Below, one piece after another: positions 1 to 12,800 of a stretch of DNA of 64,000 nt. Made by a program: the position numbers and the translations under genes. The notes beneath the pieces were generated by a model. The model was not told the origin of the DNA and searched no databases. It saw only the letters and a program-made list of their open reading frames with translations. Position 1 is the first letter of the stretch. Every line of letters begins with the position of its first letter. This DNA is from Desmodus rotundus (Eukaryota > Chordata > Mammalia > Chiroptera > Phyllostomidae): contig NC_071392.1 of the NCBI RefSeq assembly GCF_022682495.2, forward strand, positions 140,378,818-140,442,817, in the 5' to 3' direction.

Positions 1-743
1 CTTCTCTGATTCCGCACGCACCCCCACTCCCTTGCCTCCCAAAGGATTCCAGGTGGCGAATGCTGCTCTATTTCAGGGCCACGAATTGCTTCATTCTCTG
101 ATCTGTCCAATTAGCCTACAAGTTCCTGGGAGGGCAGGGTGGCCATCTTTTCTTTGCTCAGCACAGACTAGGCACATGGTGGGGCTAAGGAAGAACTTAT
201 TGATGAGATGAAGTTACAGGTCCAGGGTCATAGAGCAAGTAACTTTCTGAGCAGGGTGTTCTTGCTGCCTGTGTCAGCTTCTCAGAGCCCTCAGGGACAG
301 AATAGGACAAGAGGACAGAAGTTTCCAGGAGACAAAACACCAAGCCATTCTAATACTCAGCCTGAACAAAAGGTAAATCACCTGCCACATGCTGCTCTGG
401 GCCTCCCTGACCCTTTGTCTCCCACCCGGGCAGAAGCCCACCAGCCCCGAGGCTGAGTCATAATGTGTGGAGGTGCCCGGAATTCAGTGAAAGCCGGAGG
501 GGCTGGTGATGTGCTCAGGCTTTCACAATGATCGGGCGACTGTGTGACCCAAGTAGGGGAAGTCACCAGCAAGGGATTTGCATAGGCGAGTGAGAAGCAT
601 CCTCTGCTCTGGCCCCCCATGTATCCCCAAGTGACCCTAGAGTGCCCAAGGGACCTGAGCGGGCTGTGTGCCTCTCACCCAGGGCAGGTGACTGAAACAG
701 AGAGGAGACGTGGGATGTGCCCAGGGATCTGCCATCCACTCAC
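1..743. other. TNIP1 intron 5, part
   Basis: Follows the donor of coding exon 5. I see no further TNIP1 exon before the window edge, no recognisable repeat and no regulatory motif of note. Confidence 0.6.
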
Positions 744-827
744 CGCCGTGTTTCTGGTGCGGCCGCTGCTCTGCGGTGGGGAATTCTGCTCCTCGGCAGG
801 GACCACTTCAAATTCAGATGAGGTGCC
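744..827 (-). CDS. TNIP1: TNIP1 coding exon 5 (codons 120-147)
   Basis: 84 bp, phase 0 at both ends. Acceptor AG is at 829-828 and donor GTGAGT starts at 743. It encodes GTSSEFEVV, then an acidic EEQNSP segment and a basic GRTRN tail. FEVV at residues 125-128 is the second LC3-interacting (LIR) motif reported for human TNIP1, and the two serines just before it (122, 123) are the reported phosphorylation sites that strengthen ATG8 binding. The tail after NSP differs from the human sequence I recall and is about two residues longer. Confidence 0.9.
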
Positions 828-3800
828 CTGTGCAGAAAGGGACTTAGGGGCTGCCTGGGAGAAGAACTCCTCGCCCCTCCTGTGAGAACCAACAGGTGAG
901 AGCAGCAGGGCAGGGCAGAGATGGAAGGGCAAAATCTCTTCTCACATCCAGGTCACCCGGGCAGCCCCTCCATGCAGAGCTGAGCTCCCCGGCTTTTACA
1001 CATCAGTTCATTGGAACCGCGAAGCAGGGTTCCCAGCAAGTCTGCCTGCAGCCCACTCACTGTGAGCTCACCTCCCCTCTGCAACCGGTTTCCTCCTCTG
1101 TGAAACAGGGAGACTGGGCTAGCTGATCTTGAACCACTAGATTCTAGGGCCTTCGTCTTTTTTTAAATTTTCACTTTTAAAATATTTTCAGGAACTCCAG
1201 TATGGTGATAGGGTTATTGTCCAGATGAGGAAACTGAGGGCACTTCGTTTGTTAGTACAAAAAGTAGGGACTGAACCCAAGGCCTGCAAAGCCCACATTC
1301 CTGCTGTGGCGCCACAGCTGTCTCCCAGGCCCTGGTGTCCCCAACTGGTCACCTGGAGAACACAGATGGCGGTCAGTGTGGCCACTGTCAAGTGGTCCTG
1401 TGCCAGCCCTGCCAAGCCCACCCCAGAGAGCCCAGATCTGAGATGAATCCCAAAGATGTGTCAACAAATGTGGATTTTTTCAGTATTCACCCAAATCCAG
1501 GATGGTCCAGGATTCCTGGTCTTTTTCTCATTTCTCAGCCACTCCAAGCAGAATGGACTGGCTGTGCTCCCAACAGATAGGCTTACGGTCCCCCTGAACA
1601 AGCAGCTGGCTCTGGAGTTGCTATTCCACTCCAGAGTGTAATGGGGAGTGGGGGAAAGCCCAGGCACTGCCCCTGGTCTACAAAGGCGATGTCGGCCTTC
1701 CCCCAGAAAGGGCAGGCAGATGAGCACAGCTGGGAGGCTCTCCACTCGCAGCTTTTGCTGAGTCCCACGGCCACCAGGAAGCCAGCTCTGAATCTTAGCC
1801 CTGCCCTAAAAAAATCTCCCTTCACTTATATCCTTCTCCTGCTGTCTCCCTGACCTGGGAAAGAGCTCCTCTCATTCTGGACCTGATCTGCAGGGCGACG
1901 ATGCTAAATGACACGATCCCTGAGTCCCTTCCGACCCTAGCACACCAAGCGCAATTTCTCGAGGCAAACCCGTACCAGACAGTTTCTGAGCCCCTGTGAG
2001 GATGTGCGCTCCCTGTCACACCCGCCCGTTTTCCTCGCACTGCTCACAGTCAGTACACGCTCCACATCATGCAGCTTGGTATGCTGGAGGGACTGCTTGT
2101 GCGTATCAGGGTCTCCTTGGTACGTTTTAAGTGCGACCTTCATTTAAAAGTGGGGAAACCATGACCCTAGAGAAGCTGAGATCGGCTTGCCCAACGTCCG
2201 CCCGCAAGTCAGACTCTGGGCTTCCAGACACCCACCCTCTCTGGTCGTGCCCTTGTATGTGTCAAAGGGACCTTGAAGCCCAGGCAACTTCTGGCCAGGA
2301 CACCAGATGCAACTTACACTGGATGGAGGTTTTTGGACGGGCTCTGGCTTGTCACTGGGGTGTGCAGGGTCGGCAGGGGGTGCTGGGACATTTGCATCTT
2401 TTCCTAGAGAATTGAGAAAACATAAATGAGCAGCGGGGAATGGGGAAAAGCACAGGTACTGCCCCTGGAGGGCAGCCCTGGGCACAGGAGCTCTCAGAGT
2501 TCTTCCCATGAGTCTGGGAAACATCTGGGAGGTGGTCCCACCAGGGCTGGGAGGTGGTCATTTCCCCAGGGAGCCTGGGGAAATGACCGGCCCTGGAACA
2601 GTGGGGACAGAACCTGGGCAGAGAGACCATCGTTCCTGACTTGCTGGCCACTGTTCCTTGCTATCCTGGACCTGCCTCAGTGATGACAAGAAGGATGGCT
2701 TACAATTAACAAAGTGCTATTACATTATCTCAGCCAATCCTCACCTCAAGGAAACTGAGGCATAGAAAAGTCACCCACTGGCCCACAGACACACAGCCAG
2801 CAACCGAAAACCCAGCACTCACACTTGGCTGTCCCTCCCCCACCCCCGATCTCTTGCCACAGGGAGTCACTTGAGGGTAGCTACACATCTCACCCAGGGT
2901 GGACCTGGCACCAAGCTGGGACTCAGACAACATGGCCAAAGGGAGAAGCGGAGGCTGGAAACACTGACTGACTGCCACACAGTGGACCCCGGGGTCATCA
3001 CTTTCCTCCATTTGTGCATTTAGCCAATGCGACCAGCAGCCAGGTGGAAGGCTGGTACACCAGCCTGGGCCGAGACTGCGGTGGGGGGCTACAGCAGGAG
3101 GCCCCTAAACCCCATGTGTGCAGTCCTTCCCCCCCACAGCCCCAGGCCCTGCCCTGGACTCAGAGACATGCCAGAGGAATGCATGGTGACCACGCACAGG
3201 ACTTTAACCTTTGGTCAGAGTCAGCACTTGCCATTAGCAGGTAGCCTATGTACCCTTACATCTGCAATACGCTGCGGCAAGCTAAGAGGCAAGAATCTTC
3301 CAGATTCTTCCAAGGGCCTCAGCTTCCCCAGCTGTAAGACTGAAGGAGGGGGGCCAGTCCAGAGAGCTTTCAACTCCTGTGCCAACCCTGAGTGACTCGA
3401 AGTAGATTCCTGGAGCGCTCTGCCTGGCACACAGTAGCTGCTCATTAAATATTTGCTAAATAAACAGGCTGATGAAGATGCTGAGGCCACATCCTGGGTG
3501 CAGTGGTCCATAACTAATGTCTGCCAGGGCCTCCTGAGTGCTGAATCACCAGCCATTTGGGGACAAAAGTATTCTGACATCCCATCCCAAGCCATGACTG
3601 GGAGGATGGCCTGTGGCCCAAGGGTAAATGAAGGAGATGTGGGCTTCTGAACAAGAAGGCAGACCCCTGCTGAGGGTTCAGGGAGCTGGGAGTACCAGGA
3701 AAGGACGAGGACAACCCAGGGTCCCCTTGGACCTGTGAGCTCGGGCAGGTGGTCAAAGGAGGCCAAAGTGGGAGATGGCGGTGGGAGCAGTTCATTGTCC

Positions 3801-6800
3801 TTGACCAGCTCCTCTGCCTTCTGCCGCAGCCTGGATGCTTCCATCTGGGACTCTTCCAAAAGTTCCCCTGGAAAGAATGGGGAAAGGCGGGGCAAGAGGA
3901 ATTACTCAGCTCTGTGTGCAGGCTCTCCCCACCCGGTGCCGCTAAGCCTGCTTTGGCCTGGCTTTTGACACTCCAGGCCCTGGACCTGACTCCCACCATT
4001 GTGTTGTGGGTCGACTGGGACATACATCATTCCAGCCCACAGCCCGAAACAGGCTGATAAGGAAGAGGGCCCTGCAATCAGGGAAGAAGGAGTGGAGGGG
4101 AATCTAGAACGAGAATCTAGAACAAGGTGGCCCCTGGCACCCTCTTGCTGCCTCGCTCCCACTACAGCTGGCCAGGACTCCACAGAAAGCCAGGGCTCTC
4201 TGACACCCACCATCAGGGCCCAGGGGCCACCCGCAGCCTGCGTCCATAGTCAGGGCCAGTCTGAAGGGACGAGACCCTCAATAACACCAACCCCTCCGGG
4301 CCTCAGTTTTCCTTCCCCACAAGTGGAGAAGGAGCAGTTCCATTCCTTGTTCCCCAGTCTGACATTCTAAGCAGCAGTCTACGATGCAAGAAGAAAGCGT
4401 TTGGAAAATTGGGGAACTGAGCTCACCTCCAAAGCCTAAGTCTGGAAAAGGTGGCAGCAAGACAAAGGAAGAGTTTTAGGAGTTTGGAGGAAAGAGAGAC
4501 CCCCCTGCACAGGGAAATCAATGAGAGTCTCTCGTGGAGGAGGAGGAAGGTGGCATCTGAGCCGGGTGCTGACGGACAGGGAAGACTCAATTATGCGGTG
4601 GAGGTGGCCTTGCTCTGGGCAGTGGGAACAGCTTGAGCACACACCAGGACAAGAGAGATCAAGGGCCCTACTCCCACCTGCTCCAGCACTGGGGGACTGA
4701 ACCCTGGTTGCCCTGGTGATGTCAGTTCTCCCCCTCTCTGGTGCTTCCAGAAGACAAGGCCATCTGTTTCCACATCCACAAAATGGGCCTTCTAGCTCCC
4801 TTTTCCTGGCCCCACACCTCTTTCTCAGTCCCTCAAGGTATTCTGAGTCCTGTCCTCATGGTTCCGGGGTGCTGGGGACTCAGGGCTGGGAATGCTGCCA
4901 CAGTTCTATGGAGGTACCCAGAGACACAGCTGGGGGGCAGGAGCCAACGCAGGGCCAGGAAGGACAGGGGTAACGTGAGTGGAGGCACATGCCAGCTGGT
5001 GTCACAGGCTACAGGGAGGAGGCTTGCGGGCAGAGTGCAGGGTCTGCTTTACCTAACATCTTTATCCCTTGCATTTTTTCCTTTAGTCGGGAATTCTCCT
5101 CCACTAGGCGCTCAAAAGCTGCGGACGCCTCTCCCGGAGGCACGCCGCCCCCAGGGTCGTAGATCCGGTAAGGTCCTCTCCCTTCCATGAGGGTGGCTCA
5201 GCCCCTGCCGTGGTGCCCGCCTGGCTGTAAGGACAACAGCAGGAAATCAGGGGGCTGGCCAGCCCACTGAGGTGCCCCATAACCCAGAAGAAAACAAGGC
5301 ACTCCTCTGACTACAGTACCGCAGCGCAGGACAGTCACCTTCTTTGATCTGGACGCTCTGCCTCTATTAATGCAACCTAAGAGTGGCATCAGTGTCTTTC
5401 AGCAGCTTACTGCACTGCTGGTTCATTTGGAACAGCAACCAACTGTGAGGTGCAACGTGGATGGAGTGTGAGACAGCACGGGACTTGGAGTCGAAACACT
5501 TGAGTTCATGTCCTATCGGTGGGGTTGAGAAGGACTGGGACCCTGCATCACAGCATCCCCAGCACCCGACGCAGTATCAGCTAGGAAACGAGTGCCCAGT
5601 CAACACGTACTGCACAAGTAAGTGGCCTAACCATTAACTCACTGTGCAATCGTGGGCAGTCCCTTCCCTCTGAGGAGGGGAAATGAAAGTCCTACACTGA
5701 ATCGGTGATCTTTAAAGTGAAATGCTTATGCCCTAAGGGATAAGCAAGTCAATCCGATCCAAAGTTCCATTTATACACGTCATCTTTTTTAAAAGAAAGA
5801 AGAAAAAAACCTATTATTTAATAAGCTAATTGACACTGCCAGCCTCCTCCTTCAACCTCACACCTCATATGGTCTGTCCCTTCCGGTTCTAATGAACAGG
5901 TGAATTTTCCACCAAACCACTCTCTGCTTACACAATAAAAGTGTTTTGCATTAATCTGTTCAGTTTCATCTGCTTTCTTTCAGTTGAAACCACTCGGCAA
6001 AGTGATTTCAGAATCCTAGTTCAATGGCTTGGTAGAGCAAACTTCTTTCTTGCATTCGTTCGTTCATTCAACAACTTTTTATTGAACACCTACTCTGTGC
6101 TGGACATGAGTCTGGGTGCTGGGAAGTTATCAGCCAACAAAACAGATAAAAATCCCTCATGGAGCTTACATTCTAGTGATGGGAGTGATAGACAGACAGA
6201 CACAGTCAGTCAGACATAGTATTAGGTGTGATAAAATGGCTATGGAGCCCTGGCTGGTGTGGCTCAGTGGCTTGAACACTGGCCTTGAGAACCAAAGGGT
6301 TGCTGGTTCGATTCCCAGTCAGGACACATGCCTGGGTTGCAGGCCAGGTCCCCAGTAGGAGGCACGCAAGAGGCAACCACACACTGATGTTTCTTTCCCT
6401 CTCTCCCACTCTTCCCCTCTGTCTAAAAATAAATAAAATCTTTAAAAAAAAAAGAAAATGACTATGGACAAAAATTAAACAGGGAAGCATGCGACAGGGA
6501 CTCCAATCGTAACTGGAACTGTCGGGCAAGGCCTCACAGTTATTTTAGCAAAGACCTGACGGGATGTGAGGGAACTAGCCTCACAGATATCGGGGAAGAC
6601 TAGTCCAGGAAGACAGAGCAGTAAGTGCAAAGGCGCGGAGGCTGAAAAACCGATCCAGCCACCAGCACCACAAAGAGCTTCCCCAACACAAAAGAGTTCC
6701 ACCAGACCTCAGAAGGCCTTGGGGCCCCGAAACCTCCTGCCAAAGATCACCACCCCCAGGGTAAAAACTCTTCAGTCAGGAATCCCCAAGGCCCATTGCG

Positions 6801-9800
6801 CGCCCACACAACGCTCCCTGACAGAAAAAAGTGAAAAAGTACTCATAGTAACGGCCACCATTCATGAATCATCTACTTGCCAGGCACTCGCTTTAAATGC
6901 TTCATGTCCATTACCTCAGGTCAGCTGCACAACCACCCTCTAATACACACGACATTATCTTTATTTTATAAGGGAGGCTCAGTGAGGTCTGGGTTATGTG
7001 GCCAGCAGGTGACGGCAAAGATGTGAATCCCACTCTGCCTGAGAAAGCTGAGTTAACCCCGTTACCTCGTACGGCTCCCCCCACCAGACTCAGGCCGGAG
7101 GAGTCCAAGCCAGTTTGTAGGGTGACACAGGGCTACTAGGTGCCCTCTGGGCTAGTTCCCCTGCCTTGAAGCACAAGAAATCACAAGGACTTTGTCCAGA
7201 GGGTCCACAACACCATGGGCCAGAAAGAAAAAGTTCTGATGAGCGGGACCCCTGCTCCGAAGACTGACAGACAGAGAAGATGAATATACAGGTGGAAGGC
7301 ACCCACGCCCTGCTGGGCCCCACGGAGGCAGGCAAAGGACAGCTGCCTACCCGCCAACACAAAAGTCACCACTCAGCTCGGTGGGTGGGGGAGGGGCCTT
7401 GTTTTCAACTTGAAAGGTCAGTGCCACACAGCAGAAGAAGAAAGCCCAGACCTGCTCACTGAACGAAGAGACAGTGTGGGCAGAGCACTTGGCACAGCGC
7501 CTGGCACACAGCAAGGTATGCGAGACGTTGGCAGGTGGGGGTCGGGGAGGGTCCTTACTTGGTGCTTCCCACTGGCAAACACTCATGGACTGCTGTGGGA
7601 CGCTCTGACTGCTGCAAGCGTCTGTGCCTTTGAGAACATCCCGCTTTTCACAGGTCTGGCACTTGGAAGGTGAGCCGTGGCTGACAGCGGAATGGAGCTC
7701 ACAACGGCGTAGACTGAAAGCTGGAAGGGGCTTGTAGCTACCTTTGGTGGTAAGTGGGGGCAGGAGTCCTGGTTCCCGCTCACCACTCTACACACACCCC
7801 AAGTGGAACTGACCGGTGACATCACCTGGTAATTTGGGTCCGAGTTTTGCTTTGCATCTGGCTTGCCCAATAGACTGTAAGCTCCATGAGAACAGGAGCC
7901 AACTCCATCTGGTCTACCAGGGTATCTTCCGGGTGGTCCAGAATACAGCCTCGACAAATCTCTATTCAGAGCAGAAAGAGGCAGGACCAGAGGAGCCCCT
8001 AACCCTGCCCCTGCTTCCTGGGAGGCCCTGTGCACACACCCCGGGAACCTGGCCATGACCCACTGACCAGAGGCACTCCGGACAGCTGCACACTTCTAGG
8101 ATCAGGGCTGGCGCAGCCCTGCGCCCTCGGAGGTGCCCAGATGTTACCAGGAGACACAGCAGGATGCAGGATAGAGAAACTGAAACCCCATCTCCACATC
8201 CTCCAAACCACACAATACTCAGGCTCTCCCTCGGCACCATGGAGTTGACAGGGAAGGGGGTTCAGGGAGGGAAAGGGGGGACGGGCGGCACTATTCTCCC
8301 CAACTCCAGCCTCAGAGGGAGAAGAACAGGCTGCCAGGCAGTGGGCAGATGGAAAAAAGATGAAACTGTCTACCGTGAGAAAACCCTCCCTGGAGATCAG
8401 AGGAGCCACCCAAGGGAGGGTCTGGACTTCTGGAGGAAAGAAAGACAAAGAGAGAGTTGGGGAATTTCCACGTCCTGCTGACCTCATGCCCAGATGGTCG
8501 TCAGCAGTTCCAGGACGACTGCCGAGCAGACAGGAACTCTCCTTCTGGTCAGCGCGGTTTGTATACCCTTTCCTGGAAAGAGGGATCATTCCCAGGATGG
8601 CAGGGCTGCACAGGAGCCTCCAAGGGCAGCAAGGCCGAGACCACCCCTGGTGTCAGCGTCCAGGGACTCTCTGGGTGGGGGGCTGCATTACCACCCTCCC
8701 CTGAGGCCGACCCACTCTGGGTCACAGCCCCCACCCCTCGCCTAGGGCAGTGTGGGAGCTCAGCGCCTAGGGTTCTGGGGCCCTCTGACTCTCCCTCATG
8801 GTACGAAGGCCGCCAGTCAGGACCAGAGCACGAGGACCAAAGTCCCCAAAAGTCAGGCTGGAGCTGGAACCAGAGGGCCCAAGCTCTCTCTCCAGCCTGC
8901 CCACTGCCCCGCCCTCTGTTCCTGCTCCTGCACTGGGGTCCCACTGCAAAGCAGAGGCCCCACTCCATATTCCTGTGCGGTCTGGCACAGGCTCCATATC
9001 CACCTGGGCCTGGTTCCTGCAGCCACAGATCAGCAGGCGAACAGCTGGTGGTGAAGAGGCAACCAGCTCCAGACCTTCTTCCAAAGCAAGACCTCAGCTC
9101 GGGGCTGGGGAGGATGGGGGTGAGGGGTGGGGGTGCGTTCCCACAGCCAACCCTGAGGGATGCCGGGGTGCCCACTGGAACCAGAAAGGCCCGGTTTGGG
9201 GCCAGAAAGGGGCCAGACAGACAGGCCAGGCAGTGACCACAGAGTGTGTAGAAGAGATTCTGTTGAAACTGAAGGAGCCACCAGCCCAAAAAGAGGAGGG
9301 GATGGCAGTGTGACAGGTGGCAGCTAAGGGAGCAGGGGCATAGGCCCAACTCAGAGTCCCCACCCATAAAGAAGAGGTTTGGAAAGGTGAGATTCAGATT
9401 TAAATTTATACCCAGCTTCTGCCCTGAAATGCTTCAGCCCTCCTGGAACTGTCATGTGCCATCACCAGGAGGGGGGCTCCCAGGCCCCCAAATGATAGAC
9501 ATTTACATAACCAGTACCTTGTGCAAAATACCTAGTAGTTTCCCAAGCACTATCTTTCTATCTGATTGTCTCGCAGCCTTGGGAGGAAAGCAGGACTGAT
9601 GTCTGCTTGACAAATGAGGAAACTGAGGCCTGCTGAGGAACTTAATCAGTCCAATCTAACACTGCTGGGCCCTGGCTGCATCCTGGTGCCAGCTGCCCCC
9701 TACAACCCCCGGGGGAACGAAGCTCTCCCTGCCCAGGAAGACCTCTGGTACTGCGCGTTGGGAAGTCACAGTGGCCAACAGTCCCCTCCCCAGGCAGAGG

Positions 9801-12800
9801 CAAGTGCTTCCAGGGATGCTGGTGGGTGCAGGTGACAGAGAGGTGAAGGACAGGGGTCTCCAGATAGGAAGGCACAGGACAGAAAGTTAGGGGGTCCTAG
9901 CGTCTACTCTGCTACCCATGGCTGTGGGTGAGCCCGGCCACTCTCTGCACCTTAGTTCCCTCGTGTGCACAGGGAGGAGACTGGCCTGCGGACTGACTGG
10001 GACCCAAACCTTGGGAGCCAGCAGCAAAGCCAAGGACAGACAGGGGACCCAGCACACTGGAGAGAACACAGCCTTGGCATCAGGAAGGAAGGGCCCAACC
10101 AGGGCAGGTGCTAGGGTGGGGCAGGAGTGGCACGCAGGGTCTGACACTGGAGGGGAGCAAGCACACGCCCCTGAGCGAGAGTCCTCCTCCCGGCTGCACC
10201 TGGGGCCTCACCTGTGCTTGCCTCGCCCTAGTCCCAGCTCTGTCTATCCTGCAGGCTGCCGTGATGCTGGACCAGTCCCTCACCTCTTCTAAGCCGCAGC
10301 TGCCTCATCTGCAAAATAGGAATAATAATAGAATCTACCTGGCACATAATAGGTTCTCAGTACAAGGATGAGGCAGCCCCACAGCTGGGCCCAGCTGATT
10401 TAAGGGCCAAGTCTCCCCAACCCCGTTTATTCCTTCTTTTAACAAGTTTTTAGGTTCCTCTGTAAGCTCAGCATGCTGGGTCGTGGCATCCACCCAACAT
10501 CTGATAACTTCAAGTGGCCGTCAGCAGGAACGCTGGTTCGATGCCACACCCAGTGGAGATGCGGGTACAGGGAGCCCATGGAGCACAGCGCCACACTCAT
10601 GCGAGATTGAGAATCATCCGAACCTCATTTTCTTCAGCTATAAATGGAAACAGCCTTCAATTCCCCCCAGGGGTTAGAGGAAGGGAGGCACCATGAAAGC
10701 AAACCAGAAGCAAGAATGTGTTCCCACGCACTGCACGAAACTGTGGGGCCAGACGCACCCATCAAAGAGCAGGCTGTGCCCTCCTGAGGACTGCCATCAA
10801 AGACACAGCACCTACTCTGGAGGGCGTGCCCTCTGGGGGCCCACCCTGGCATCCTTGCCAGTGAGGGCCCAGGGACTTAATACGCCTTTGCCACCAATTC
10901 AGCAATAAAAAGGCTGCAGGCGTGGGGTGGAGTGTGGGGAGCTGGGGCTCAGAAATCATGGGATCTGGTCACGGTCCCCCAGGGCAAACACCGTCCCCTC
11001 ACTGAGTCTCAGTTTCCTAAAAGGAGGGGTTCACTACAACAGCAGTGATGTAACATAGTGGGGAGACTAGCCACTCTTTAAGGCCCCTTGCACTTCTCAC
11101 ATTCCAGAACTTGCAATTTATCATCACCCCTTTCTACAACCTTACGATCTTGAGAAGGCTACTCTCTGCAGCTTCAATTCCTCCTAACACCCAGGTGGAC
11201 TTCCCTGACCCGTGGGCCACCCTCGCCGGCGAAGGGCTGTATGTAAGGGGTGTTGTTGCCTCCCCAAGAGCAGTGAGAAATGCCCGGACAGTGTCTGCAG
11301 CCGCTCACCAGGTCCTCTCCTCCTCCCCATTCTCCCCTCCCCTGACTCACCCACAGAGGGACCCCCACTGCCTCCACTCAGCCTGCAAGACCCAGGCTCC
11401 ACACCTCCAGCCTGGGGATAGGGAGATGGACCAGGGCCATCGGCCAGCTGGAATTGCTGCAAAAGAAGACCAAGGAGCACCTAACTGAAGCTGGGAGAGG
11501 GCCTGACAGGTGTCAAGTGCTCCCCTGTGCCAGGCCCGGGGCAGCATCGTGATGTCCATTGCCTCACTTTCCTCTCACTGCAGAGATAAAGTTACTGCCC
11601 GTTTGCCAGCAAGGAACCCAATCCCCTTGGCTGGACCGCATTATCTGTACTTTTCAGACGAGAAAGCAGACTCAGAGAGGTTAAGTGACTCGCCTAAGGA
11701 CACACAGCTGCTTAGGGGAAGAACAAAGAGTGGAGCCTCCATCCGGGGACTCCAGCACTGGTGCCCATCCCACTGGCCTGCACTGCCTGAGAGGCAGTGG
11801 ACTAAAGCCCGGGGGGAGGACACCAGTCCTGCTGTGGCTGTCTGGAACATGCCCCCAGGCTCGCAGCCCCGCCTCTATGTGTCTACAACCTTGTATGCAG
11901 GCAGGCCCCAGGCTGCCCTTCATCGCCAGCCCTCACCAGGGCTTAGAGTCTCAGGGCAAATTCAGCCCTGTGCCTGTCCAGTCCCTAGGGGAGCCGAGGG
12001 ACCGAGGCTGATTACCATTAGTGACTCAGACTCCCCCTTCCTCCAAGGAGCCTCCCCTGGGCAGCCAGCACTGGCTGTAGTCAGGCTGCTCCCAGTTCTG
12101 CTTCCACCACCCCTTGCTCTGCCTCTAGGGTCCCCCAGAATACGGAGCAAGATGCCTCTCTTCTCTGTTTCAGCCCTGAAGAGATCTGGACCCTGCAGCA
12201 TTGTCTTGAAGCTGCTCGGCCCTCGTTCCCTCCACTGTTTCCACAGGGAATGGCTGTCAGACCCCTCTCCACCCACTCCCCTCCACCCTGCACCTCCTCC
12301 ACCCTATCTGTAGCTGGTCCTGAAACCCAACACAACACTCCAGGTGCGGTTTGCCTGGCCAAACAGAAACTTTCACCTCCACCCTTCTACGTATATTATG
12401 TTTCTACTGATCTCACCTAGTAGAAAAACATGAGTTTTTCTTATAGCTGGGCCACCCACAATAAAGCAGGCCCTTTCTCGATGATGCCAACAACCTGCTC
12501 ATGTGCCTGATTGGCTGAGAACAAAGTGCCCTTGTAGAAAGTATGCTTGAGGAGGTTTCAATGATCTAAAGGGCCAGAGGTGACTGAGTAATCCCCTGAG
12601 AATCTAGAAGTCTTTGCATCACTGTACACGTGGGCTGCACAGAAGTGTGCACTGTCAGTGCTCTGCAAAAATAGCGAAAGTGTCCTGAATGTCCATCAAG
12701 AGGGGACTGGCTCAGTAAATTATGGGGCACTTATTCGGTGGAATACTACACACCCATCAAAAAGAACAAGGCAGAATGCTTTGCAACAATGTACAAGATG

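Noticed and set aside
6247..6320. tRNA-like A and B boxes
   Set aside because: They are the tRNA-derived head of a Ves SINE, as at the other five SINE copies, not a functional tRNA gene.
8549..9367. 272-codon open frame on the minus strand in TNIP1 intron 1
   Set aside because: GC-rich intronic DNA with several overlapping open frames on both strands; no family motif, no conserved splice structure and low-complexity composition.
11510..12313. 267-codon open frame on the plus strand
   Set aside because: It starts inside a MIR-like fragment and ends in a proline-rich CCACCC tract; no homology recognised.
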